10,129 nucleotides of DNA, taken from positions 1-10,129 of the forward strand of contig LT650042.1 of NCBI GenBank assembly GCA_900128395.1, written 5' to 3'. Source of the DNA: Stramenopiles sp. TOSAG23-2 (taxonomy: Eukaryota > Sar). Of this stretch, positions 1 to 7,271 are shown piece after piece (positions within the stretch are counted from its first letter, which is position 1; every line of letters begins with the position of its first letter). The notes beneath the pieces are model-generated. The model made no database searches and was not told the origin of the DNA. It saw only the letters and a list, made by a program, of their open reading frames with translations. A program made the position numbers and the translations under genes.

Positions 1-293
1 TCCCTGTTTCGTTTGGTTTTCTTTTCTTGCTTTTATATACATCTTATCTATCTACTCATCTTTCTTTATATACGAAAATATTATTTAATTAGTTTCGACT
101 ATTATTATTATTAGTAGAAGAAGAATTCATGTGTTATTGATGATGGCAATTCAATCATCATCCTCATGTTAATGTTGCTTTGGCGGTCGGAAATTGGATT
201 TCATATGTACAGGAGAAGGGCACACAGTATTGGTTATCTTATAATGATAGTGATATTTTATTATTTAGTATACAATAAGTACATAAATAGTAC

Positions 294-314
294 CTCACGC
301 CTCACGCATCACGC
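294..314. repeat. Three tandem 7-bp units, CTCACGC type
   Basis: Units are CTCACGC (294-300), CTCACGC (301-307) and ATCACGC (308-314), with another GGCACGC at about 319-325. The cluster of CACGC cores lies about 260 bases before the coiled-coil gene start, in otherwise AT-rich sequence. It could be a small cluster of regulatory sites or just a minisatellite; the sequence does not decide. Confidence 0.55.
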
Positions 315-538
315 CCAAGGCACGCAATATTCTCGATTCTTCATTTCATATCTGCACCCATCATTTTTTTTTGATGAACGTTTGTTTGTTGTCCTGCCGG
401 CCTGGTTGTATACCAATTCAAACATATCCATTAAAAAAGTTATTAAAATATACATAGAACAATGTCGATTATAGATATATGTAGATGAAGATATAGATAC
501 ATTCAATATATAATAATATATATCAACTCGTGTCTGTT

Positions 539-565
539 GATAGATAGATAGATATACACACACAA
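539..565. repeat. GATA x4 microsatellite followed by a CA run
   Basis: Four GATA units occupy 539-554 and run into an AC/CA dinucleotide stretch ending near 565, immediately before the ATG at 573. An in-frame TAG at 567-569 directly precedes the start codon. The repeat is therefore in the untranslated leader or core promoter and is likely length-variable. Confidence 0.8.
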
Positions 566-572
566 GTAGAAG

Positions 573-3500
573 ATGAATTTCAACCCACCAAGTGGAAATA
601 CATATAAACCGCCACCACTGTCATCTAAAAATAATAGTAAAGTACGTGCAGTGAGTGGAATTATACCAAATAGTGGTGGCCTTATGTTTGCATTGCCAAC
701 TTATGAAGAAGCTGGCGAGGATACACCAAAACTAAATCGCAATAGGCAACAGAAGACCTCCGCTCCAAGAGCATCTTTCACAAAAAGTCGTAGTGGTAAG
801 GGTAAAAACAAAAATCGTGTAAAAAAAGCTTCAAAGACAAAAGACACTTCAATTAATATTAATGTACCTGTAGTAAACTTTGTAGAATCGCCTTTACAAG
901 ACACGTCAAGTATTCATCGCATATCAGTAAACAAGCAAGAACAACAAGTGCAACAACTCGATAAATTACCATCATGGAAAGAGTTTAGCAGTCATGATGA
1001 TGATAGCAGTGATAGCAAAGGGTCTGACTCTCCTCGAAGTACGAGTGAAACAGATGTTTTGTCCTCGCCTTTAGAAAATACTACTACGACAAGACGCGTG
1101 AAGAAAAAAAAGAAAAAAGTTTTATCAAAAAAAAAATCATCTCCTAAATATGGCTTGACATCAAGTAAAAAAAGAAGTGGGACTAGAAGGACCAAAAAAA
1201 AGAGTCGAAATAGTCCAAGAGATTCTGTTAAAAAGTCTGATGTAGAACCTACAGCTACGGCTTTTGAAGCTGATGATGATGAATATAGCGATAACAATAA
1301 CAATAACAATAACAATAACAATAACAATAACAATAACAATAACAACAATAATGATGACGATGATGAGAGCAAAAGTGGTAGCAGCAATAGTAGTAGTATT
1401 AGTTTATCTGCACTTGCAGCATCGACGAATGATGAATGGTATAATAATAATGAGCAAGATGATAATAAGAACGTGAAAACAAATAATAAAAAAGAAAAAA
1501 ATGAGAATAGACACAATAGTGATACAAAAACTCGTACAAGGATGAAAAGAAAGCTTGAAAGGAAAAAAAGAGAAAAAGCATCGCAAAAGTTGAGTCCAGA
1601 ACATGCAGAAATAATTAAATTGCAACAACAAAAGCATCCATCACGGATTAAAATTGATTCAACTAATGGAAATGATCCATCGCGTACGGTGCGTATCCAT
1701 AGATCTGGTACTGTTGAAATAGTAACTGGAAATCAACGTGATGAGTATAATAATATGTATGGCAATAATGATGATTATGATCAGCAGAATTTAGATGATG
1801 AGGATAATGATGATGATTTCGACAACGATAGTTACGAAGTATTACAAAATTTTTGGAAAAAACGACGTGACGTGTTAAATAAAATAGATACTAAATTTTC
1901 GAAATCATTTGGTATTCGAAAAAATCAAGATAATTTAACAGAAGCTGATCGATGGAGACAACGGTTTGGTATTCGTCCTGAATGGCATGAGATTCCACGC
2001 CGGGAAGCATTTACGATTAGAGATAATATTGATACACGTATTGAAGATCATTTTACTGCAAAAATGAATGATATTGAAAATAATAATATGGGTAGTGCAA
2101 CGACTGCTATATCAAAAGAAATAACGTTGAAACAGGAAAATGATGATCTGAAAGCACGTTTAAATGTAAATGAGGAAAAATTTGTCGCATTAGAGAAAGA
2201 ATGGAAGAAAACATTGGAAACGCTTGCTGCTAAGTCCCCACGAAAAAGTCCTAGGAAGTCACCATCAAAAAAGGCATTGTTAAATAATAATAGCTTCAAA
2301 GTCTTAACTCCAGAACGTAATAGATATACAGAAGGTGAGTCTGAACAAAAGAAAATTGAATTAGAACAGGCAACTACTGGATGGCTGCGATGGTTACGTG
2401 AATGCATAGGTGTTAAAGCAACACAAGTGCAAAATAGCAAAAATAATAGTGCTGCCAATGTACAACGCATGAATAGATTTCAAGAACTAGCAAAGTTTGA
2501 TGCCTCATCTGTGTCTGATGCGAGTTCATTTGATGGGCGATATCGTAGTAATAATCATACCTTTGATGTTGAACATGATGAACGCGCGTCCTCGCCACCA
2601 CCACCATTACCACCTGCTTTGCAAGAATCTGCAATCGGGCCGGAAGCCCATGCGCTCGAACGAGCATGTGTATCATTAATGGAAGCTGTTCAAGCAAAAG
2701 AGACCTTGAGGAAGAAGCTTTATCGAACAATGATGCAAAAATCCAGAAGTGCAACAGCAAAAGCAAAAGCGGAAATGGAAGAACAGTATAATCGTGTATT
2801 AGATAATTTGAAGGAAGAGCATAAAGCGAAAATACGAGAATTGAAAGAGAAAGTCGAAGAAAAAGATGAAAAGTTGCAAATTGCTGAAAGCGATTCAAAT
2901 AGACGACATAAAGAGGAAATAGAAAAATTGAAGCATAAAATAGAAGAAAGTGAGAGTAGATTTAAAAAGGTAAAAGAAATTGCAAAGCATGATGCGGAAT
3001 ATGAATTATATCAGCAACGTAATGAACTAGAAAAAGATCACCGTACAAAATATGAAGTGGTTCAAGCACAGGTTATTAAGTTGCAAGAGGAAAACGAAGT
3101 TTTCCGTTCTCGTGAAAATGACTTTGATATAGCTAAGGTGAAAGAAGAACTAAGAGTCAGTGAAGAGACATTGAAAAAAGCGCGTGAATATGGAGAACTT
3201 CATTACAATCGTGCACGTAGTTTAGAAGAGACCCTGAATAAGCAAATAAATGAAGTGAAAGAGGAAGCGCGGAATGCTGTCAATAGAGCAAGAGAGGAGC
3301 ATACTATTCGATTAAATGCAATAAGAAATACGCATGAGGAGCAATTGACCACATTGAAAGCAAAAACAAATTCTTTAAAACAAGACCAAGAATTAATGGT
3401 TCGTCGTATGCAAAATGAAAATAAACGACGAATGCAAGAGGCTACCAAGGCAGCAAGACAAGAGGCCAGCCGAAATATCACTACAGCAAGAACAGAGTTT

Positions 3501-4361
3501 GAAGCCTTGGCAGAAAGTAAAGTAACCCAAATGCGTGCTTTACATCGTGTGGAAATACAACGTTTGCGACGTCAATTGCATCAATATAAGAAATCTAATG
3601 GCGAAAATGTCGGTGAAGGTGATGATGATGAAACAAATACAATGCGAGAAGATGGTACAATTGTCGGTTTAGATGGTATTGAGCCATCTGGCATTGATCT
3701 ATTAAATTTCCAAGCATCTCGCATTGCATCAGATGTATCATCGTACGGTTCATCTTCTGGGGAAGATGTTCCAGTTGATCAAATGTCTTTGAATGACATG
3801 AAAGATCACATCATACAATTACGCCAGCTTTTATCCCGTGCACAAAAAACAATTAAAAAAGAACGCAAATTGAAGAAGGAAGTTGAAAGTGCACTTGCTA
3901 CTGCAATTCGAGAAAAGAATGCCGCACAGAGACAGGCAAGAGCGTGGGCATCAGCCTCTGCATCCGGGTCAACAGCAGCTGCTAATAATATACCTTTAAA
4001 ATCTGTTAAATTTGCATCGACAGGTCTTCCAGGTGCTAATAATACAAATGATCCCGCACGTACAGTACGTATTCATAGATCTGGTACAGTTGAAATACTT
4101 ACTGGAACCACTGATGATAGTAGAAAGCATTCCAGTAGTAGTGAAAATGGTGATGTTATCGAAATGGATGAAGATGTTACAAACAAATTATTTCTATCAC
4201 CACAAGGAACTATTGAGAAGAGGAGAAAATTGCAACAAGAAGTAGCAAACGAAGATGAGTTAACATTACCATCGCAAGATAATGGTGATGATGGGGATAA
4301 TCAAAAGTCTGATAAGCCAGCTGTTGCAAAATTAGATCAATATTTGAAAAATCATAAATAA
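573..4361 (+). CDS. Large charged coiled-coil protein, function unknown (1262 aa)
   Basis: I do not recognise the family. The start is supported by an in-frame TAG two codons upstream (567-569), and the stop is TAA. No intron is needed. The N-terminal half is disordered-looking: Ser/Lys-rich, with a Lys-rich stretch at residues ~173-215 that could be a nuclear localisation or nucleic-acid-binding signal, then 20 Asn at 241-260 followed by Asp/Glu. A Trp-containing segment (~421-494) with FGIR twice may be a folded domain. A short coiled coil at ~515-552 is followed by SPRK-SPRK-SPSKK at 555-567, resembling SPKK-type DNA-binding or proline-directed kinase sites. A Pro-rich patch lies at ~675-683. 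A long Glu/Lys/Arg heptad-like coiled coil spans ~690-1010, and a second spans ~1071-1126. A ~20-residue motif occurs at 367-386 and again at 1159-1178. There is no signal peptide or membrane segment. A cytoskeletal, centrosomal/basal-body or nuclear scaffold role is possible but is inference only. Confidence 0.9.
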   Translation: MNFNPPSGNTYKPPPLSSKNNSKVRAVSGIIPNSGGLMFALPTYEEAGEDTPKLNRNRQQKTSAPRASFTKSRSGKGKNKNRVKKASKTKDTSININVPVVNFVESPLQDTSSIHRISVNKQEQQVQQLDKLPSWKEFSSHDDDSSDSKGSDSPRSTSETDVLSSPLENTTTTRRVKKKKKKVLSKKKSSPKYGLTSSKKRSGTRRTKKKSRNSPRDSVKKSDVEPTATAFEADDDEYSDNNNNNNNNNNNNNNNNNNNNDDDDESKSGSSNSSSISLSALAASTNDEWYNNNEQDDNKNVKTNNKKEKNENRHNSDTKTRTRMKRKLERKKREKASQKLSPEHAEIIKLQQQKHPSRIKIDSTNGNDPSRTVRIHRSGTVEIVTGNQRDEYNNMYGNNDDYDQQNLDDEDNDDDFDNDSYEVLQNFWKKRRDVLNKIDTKFSKSFGIRKNQDNLTEADRWRQRFGIRPEWHEIPRREAFTIRDNIDTRIEDHFTAKMNDIENNNMGSATTAISKEITLKQENDDLKARLNVNEEKFVALEKEWKKTLETLAAKSPRKSPRKSPSKKALLNNNSFKVLTPERNRYTEGESEQKKIELEQATTGWLRWLRECIGVKATQVQNSKNNSAANVQRMNRFQELAKFDASSVSDASSFDGRYRSNNHTFDVEHDERASSPPPPLPPALQESAIGPEAHALERACVSLMEAVQAKETLRKKLYRTMMQKSRSATAKAKAEMEEQYNRVLDNLKEEHKAKIRELKEKVEEKDEKLQIAESDSNRRHKEEIEKLKHKIEESESRFKKVKEIAKHDAEYELYQQRNELEKDHRTKYEVVQAQVIKLQEENEVFRSRENDFDIAKVKEELRVSEETLKKAREYGELHYNRARSLEETLNKQINEVKEEARNAVNRAREEHTIRLNAIRNTHEEQLTTLKAKTNSLKQDQELMVRRMQNENKRRMQEATKAARQEASRNITTARTEFEALAESKVTQMRALHRVEIQRLRRQLHQYKKSNGENVGEGDDDETNTMREDGTIVGLDGIEPSGIDLLNFQASRIASDVSSYGSSSGEDVPVDQMSLNDMKDHIIQLRQLLSRAQKTIKKERKLKKEVESALATAIREKNAAQRQARAWASASASGSTAAANNIPLKSVKFASTGLPGANNTNDPARTVRIHRSGTVEILTGTTDDSRKHSSSSENGDVIEMDEDVTNKLFLSPQGTIEKRRKLQQEVANEDELTLPSQDNGDDGDNQKSDKPAVAKLDQYLKNHK
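1293..1352 (+). repeat. AAC/AAT trinucleotide tract encoding 20 consecutive Asn
   Basis: Eight AACAAT hexamers (1293-1340) are followed by AAC AAC AAT AAT, giving residues 241-260 as uninterrupted Asn. The tract is flanked by Asp-rich sequence (GAT/GAC/GAG codons). The regular hexamer array looks like replication slippage, so its length is probably polymorphic. The homopolymer is inside an already disordered, acidic region and probably acts as a linker. Confidence 0.95.
1641..1730 (+). repeat. Duplicated motif, copy 1 (residues 357-386)
   Basis: The core (residues 367-386) reads NDPSRTVRIHRSGTVEIVTG and is preceded by a weaker matching element, IKIDST. Eighteen of its 20 residues recur at 1159-1178. 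The alternating hydrophobic/charged pattern around a Ser-Gly turn would fit a beta hairpin. It lies N-terminal of the coiled coils, just after a basic Gln-rich stretch and before an Asp/Asn-rich one. I do not recognise it as a named domain. Confidence 0.85.
3999..4106 (+). repeat. Duplicated motif, copy 2 (residues 1143-1178)
   Basis: The core (residues 1159-1178) differs from copy 1 only by Ser-to-Ala and Val-to-Leu, with a related VKFAST element upstream. At the DNA level five further codons of the core differ silently (Pro, Thr, Val, Ile, Thr), so the similarity is kept at the protein level and is not a recent DNA duplication. It sits C-terminal of the second coiled coil, so the two copies bracket the coiled-coil rod. 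Confidence 0.85.
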
Positions 4362-4506
4362 AAAGACAAATCTCTCGCATCGTATCTGATACTCGTACTT
4401 TTATTTTAAAAATTTTTTGATAGGTTAAAATCTAAGTTATACGAGTATAATAATTTTACTTCTCAATGTTAAATATTCGTAATATGCTCAAATACTCAAT
4501 CTCGAG

Positions 4507-4535
4507 AATAAATATTCTATCCTACTATTAATAAA
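4507..4535 (+). promoter_or_regulatory. Possible polyadenylation signals of the coiled-coil gene
   Basis: AATAAA occurs at 4507-4512 and again at 4530-4535, about 145-175 bases after the stop codon on the sense strand. In AT-rich DNA this hexamer also arises by chance, and many protists do not rely on it, so the call rests only on sequence and distance. Confidence 0.25.
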
Positions 4536-4672
4536 GCTCTCATGCGCCGCCGCAAGCTAATACTCTATAAGCACAAGTAGGTCTGAATCCAGTATAACAC
4601 ACTCGATGAAAGTGATGTGAACAGTCCATAGGTTTTCCAAAGTTTGGTGGTTTATATTTTTAATCAGATGTA

Positions 4673-4745
4673 TTCGTATTATATACGAAGCGTATCATAT
4701 CATACACTTTCATACCATACTATAAAATATTCGTATCATATACGA
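4673..4745. repeat. Two related palindromes, TTCGTAT-N3-ATACGAA type
   Basis: The first is TTCGTAT TAT ATACGAA at 4673-4689 (7-bp arms). The second is TCGTAT CAT ATACGA at 4731-4745 (6-bp arms), preceded by T so that it shares TTCGTATNATATACGA with the first. They start 58 bases apart between two converging genes, the second ending only 20 bases from the glycosyltransferase stop. Possible roles are RNA 3'-end hairpins or binding sites for a dimeric protein; neither can be shown here. Confidence 0.6.
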
Positions 4746-4764
4746 TTCGTACAACCAAAACATT

Positions 4765-6826
4765 TTACGCCACCTTCCTCTTTACATATTTATAATTCTC
4801 TCTGGTCTTCTTACGAGATTGTGATGGTTTTTCCCCAAACTGCCACCAAAATAGTAATTTATTAATAGCATTACCAATTTCTATAACAGTCATTATTACA
4901 CCTAACGACTCCAAATCATCATATGTGATACTATTAAATTGTTTCGCGTACATATACATCTTTATACGCTGTGGAATTAAGCAGAAGTAAAAAATTAAAT
5001 CCAAATGTTTCCACCAAGTTGGTCTGCGAATACGAATATTTGATAAACAGCCATGTTTTTGTTTATCACGTCCAAGACCAAATAATAATATTGATATACT
5101 AAGCCAAAAATTGTAATAATTAAATCTGACAGCCGCATTCCATCCTTCCTTAGAGTCTGGGAAAATGTACATCATGTAATACAAGCCAACCCGTGCAATA
5201 TGGTGTATTATATGCGGCAATAACGCAACAAAACCACTTTGACGGAAAATATACATGTCTACAAAACTTGTAATAGAGAATATTAGCCAAATTGTACTTG
5301 CTATCTCTACATTTAAATTTAAATGGACAAAATAACCACTGATTAAAGTCAAAAATAAATAATAACAATGAGACCATCGAATACTCTGTGGATTTGGACC
5401 TTTGTCAGTATTGATATTAAGTTTGGTGTCATCATATCCATCAATAATATCGTTCCATTTCGTTGCAAATGTTTCTTCTGTATTGAATACATAATCATAT
5501 TTACCATCATCAATATCTGATGCATATTGAATTGCATCTTTTGATGCTTGTACCAACAAGGAGGAGGACGATGATGATGTCTCTTCCACTGTTAAGAGTG
5601 AAATCAAAATATTAGTTAATTGCTCTAAGTCATTTGGCTTGTACAACCATGAATTTTTCTTCTCTGTGTCATTATCATCGTTTAAATTACTAGACATGCT
5701 TATGCTAATCAATTCACCTACTTCAGAACTGACAATTATACATCCACAACAAACTGCTTCAGATGCTGCCATACAATAATTTTCTACATTGGATGAATGA
5801 ATAAAGATATCACTTGCTAAAAAACATTTTGCCACGGCATCAGGGTCTCTCTGCTCGCCAATAAATTTAACTGGTAATTTGTGTTTTTCAATATACGTCT
5901 CTAAACTTTTGCGATATTTTAAATCACTAGTATTATTGCATATTATGGAGAGATTCCATGGCTTTAACATACTTGTTTCTGTATTAAATGTGTCAGTGCA
6001 TAATTTTAGTGCTTTTAACATTAACATGATATTTTTCCGTTCTACTGTATTACTGACGCAAAGAAACTTTACGTCAGCTTCTTGATCGATAAATTTAGTT
6101 TTTTCTTTCACACGGCCAATAAATCTAGCTCTAGGCGTAATGATAGATGTTTTTCTTACTTGTTGCATTTCTTGACGGTATTGTTGATAAAACATTTGCA
6201 CAGAACAATCACTGGCTCCTATGAAATGATCTAATTTCAATATTGCTTCTTTCTCTTGACGTTTACATAATTCACGTAATTTATCGCTTGTATCTGGTTC
6301 AACGCAGAAAGGGTATTGCAGGAAAGCTAAATGTTTAATATGATCCTCTTTGCGGCATATTTCATCAGATAGTATGTTATCTACGACTTGTAAAATAGCA
6401 AAGCCATCAAATATAATAATTGCCTTGTTTGGTAAATTTTGATATTTTTTAACTAAAGTATTCGTATCCATTAAGTCTCTATTACCTTGTCCATGTTGAT
6501 GAGATGTATTTTCATCACCTTTATTAGTATTAGTTAAATCACTGTTGCCAAATAAAGGATGTTTCATTTCTAACTCCCATAATTCTATATGATTATGGGC
6601 ACTGGTTTTTAATGCTTTGTATACATCATGCCCATAAATGAATCCACCTATGTGGAGCGTAGCGGATATGAGTGAGTGATGTGTTAGAGAGGATATCTTT
6701 TTTTAGGTTTAGGGGAATAGAAAGTTACTTACCACTGATACCTGTCGATAATTTTCCCACTGTGACAAGTACAATATAATTATCAGGTGTTTGCAATGAT
6801 TTTAACCATGATGATGATGTATTCAT
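4765..6826 (-). CDS. GT4-type glycosyltransferase with C-terminal membrane domain (658 aa, two exons)
   Basis: Model: exon 1 is 6826-6733 and exon 2 is 6647-4765, joined across an 85-bp intron with phase 1. Splicing yields STGISGGFIYGHDVYKAL, the glycine-rich N-terminal loop of GT-B fold enzymes; without exon 1 the frame would start at an internal Met (residue 59). The catalytic part resembles glycosyltransferase family 4: VSNTVERKN at ~229-237 occupies the usual sugar-nucleotide loop region, and ASDIFIHSSNVENYCMAASE contains the EX7E motif (Glu320 and Glu328), followed by GCIIVSSEVGEL and a WLYKPNDLEQL segment. After ~455 come about four to six hydrophobic segments (~458-476, 480-500, 502-527, 543-556, 579-592, 610-634). 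No signal peptide is visible, so the catalytic domain is probably cytosolic. The C-terminus KRKVA fits the KXKXX COPI retrieval signal, suggesting ER residence. Family knowledge implies a retaining enzyme that uses a nucleotide sugar; donor and acceptor are unknown. The stop is TAA. Confidence 0.85.
6648..6732 (-). other. Intron of the glycosyltransferase gene (85 bp)
   Basis: On the minus strand the donor is G|GTAAGT at 6732 and the acceptor is CACATAG|GTGGA ending at 6648. A CTAAC branch-point candidate lies at 6687-6683, about 35 bases before the acceptor, within a pyrimidine-rich tail. Phase 1 joining makes Gly32 and keeps the frame open into exon 2. Retention would place a TAA almost at once, leaving a peptide of 33 residues. 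The strongest support is that the joined protein restores an expected glycosyltransferase motif. Confidence 0.85.
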
Positions 6827-7271
6827 TCTTCTCTTTTTTGAAAAAAAATGAAGAAGTATATAATATGATAATATATATATAATATTATTGTTTTGTACGT
6901 ATCTTTTTGACTTTTATCTCGACCACGACCAGTATGTGCATATTAATAACTTTTATTATGCACATTCATTGAATTCATGCATGCATTCATGTGGATAATT
7001 TTTTTTATTTTTTTTTTTTTTGAATTATAAAATTTGTGTCGAGAAAATATTGATAGGTTATTCATATTTGTAGTGTTCAAGTAAGTTTTTAAAATATCAA
7101 AGAAATGTGATAAAAAATTATGTTGGAACAGACGTGGTACCACAGTGGTAGTTGGAAGTGTCGAAATATTATCGTTCTCTCTAATTTTCCAATTTTTATG
7201 GCATATATATGCGTATACTATAAAAATATCCGTAAAATATTAATAATCTAAATCTGGATCTAAAGTGAAAA
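6827..7271. other. Intergenic region between channel and glycosyltransferase genes
   Basis: Both neighbours are on the minus strand, so these 445 bases hold the 3' end of the channel gene (right side) and the promoter and leader of the glycosyltransferase (left side). An alternating AT tract at about 6870-6880, some 45-55 bases before the ATG at 6826, is a TATA-like candidate. An AATAAA on the minus strand at 6957-6952 could end the channel transcript, though weakly supported. Small palindromes occur: ATGCATGCAT (6977-6986) and GTGGTACCAC (7134-7143). No gene is seen; a 66-codon minus-strand frame at 6943-7143 is low complexity. Confidence 0.65.
6999..7021. repeat. Poly-T tract (8 T, A, 14 T)
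   Basis: A near-homopolymer of 23 bases, read as an A-rich tract on the minus strand that carries both neighbouring genes. It lies about 175 bases before the glycosyltransferase start and 250 bases after the channel stop. It could exclude nucleosomes between the two transcription units, a known property of poly(dA:dT), or be a slippage product. Confidence 0.9.

Larger units (their letters stand above)
1..572. other. Left flank and leader of the coiled-coil gene, no gene seen
   Basis: I see no convincing coding region here. The open frames of about 100 and 84 residues, on opposite strands, have biased composition and no recognisable motif. The first 120 bases are pyrimidine-rich with TATATA and a short TAT/TTA microsatellite. 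An alternating A/T patch at about 505-523 lies roughly 50-70 bases before the ATG at 573 and could serve as a TATA-like core promoter. A short GC-richer patch at 291-330 stands out against the AT-rich background. Confidence 0.6.
4362..4764. other. Convergent intergenic region (3' ends of two genes)
   Basis: These 403 bases separate the stop of the plus-strand coiled-coil gene from the stop of the minus-strand glycosyltransferase gene. They must hold both 3' untranslated ends. I see no coding potential: a 73-codon frame from 4644 runs into the glycosyltransferase and is of low-complexity composition. No tRNA-like fold was apparent. The visible structure consists of AATAAA hexamers and two related palindromes, listed separately. 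Confidence 0.7.

Noticed and set aside
166-563. Overlapping frames of 102 (+) and 84 (-) residues left of the coiled-coil gene
   Set aside because: No motif, low-complexity AT-driven composition, opposite strands over the same bases, and the plus frame overlaps the likely promoter.
992-1516. 174-residue minus-strand frame very rich in Leu
   Set aside because: It is the complement of the poly-Asn, Asp-rich and Lys-rich codons of the coiled-coil gene; its composition is explained entirely by that strand.
2335-2369. GTGAGT followed by CAG inside the coiled-coil gene, as a possible intron
   Set aside because: The interval is only about 35 bp and not a multiple of three, while the unspliced frame is open and continuous through it.
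4362-4764. tRNA or other structured RNA gene in the convergent gap
   Set aside because: No cloverleaf elements or conserved box sequences could be recognised by eye; only short palindromes are present.
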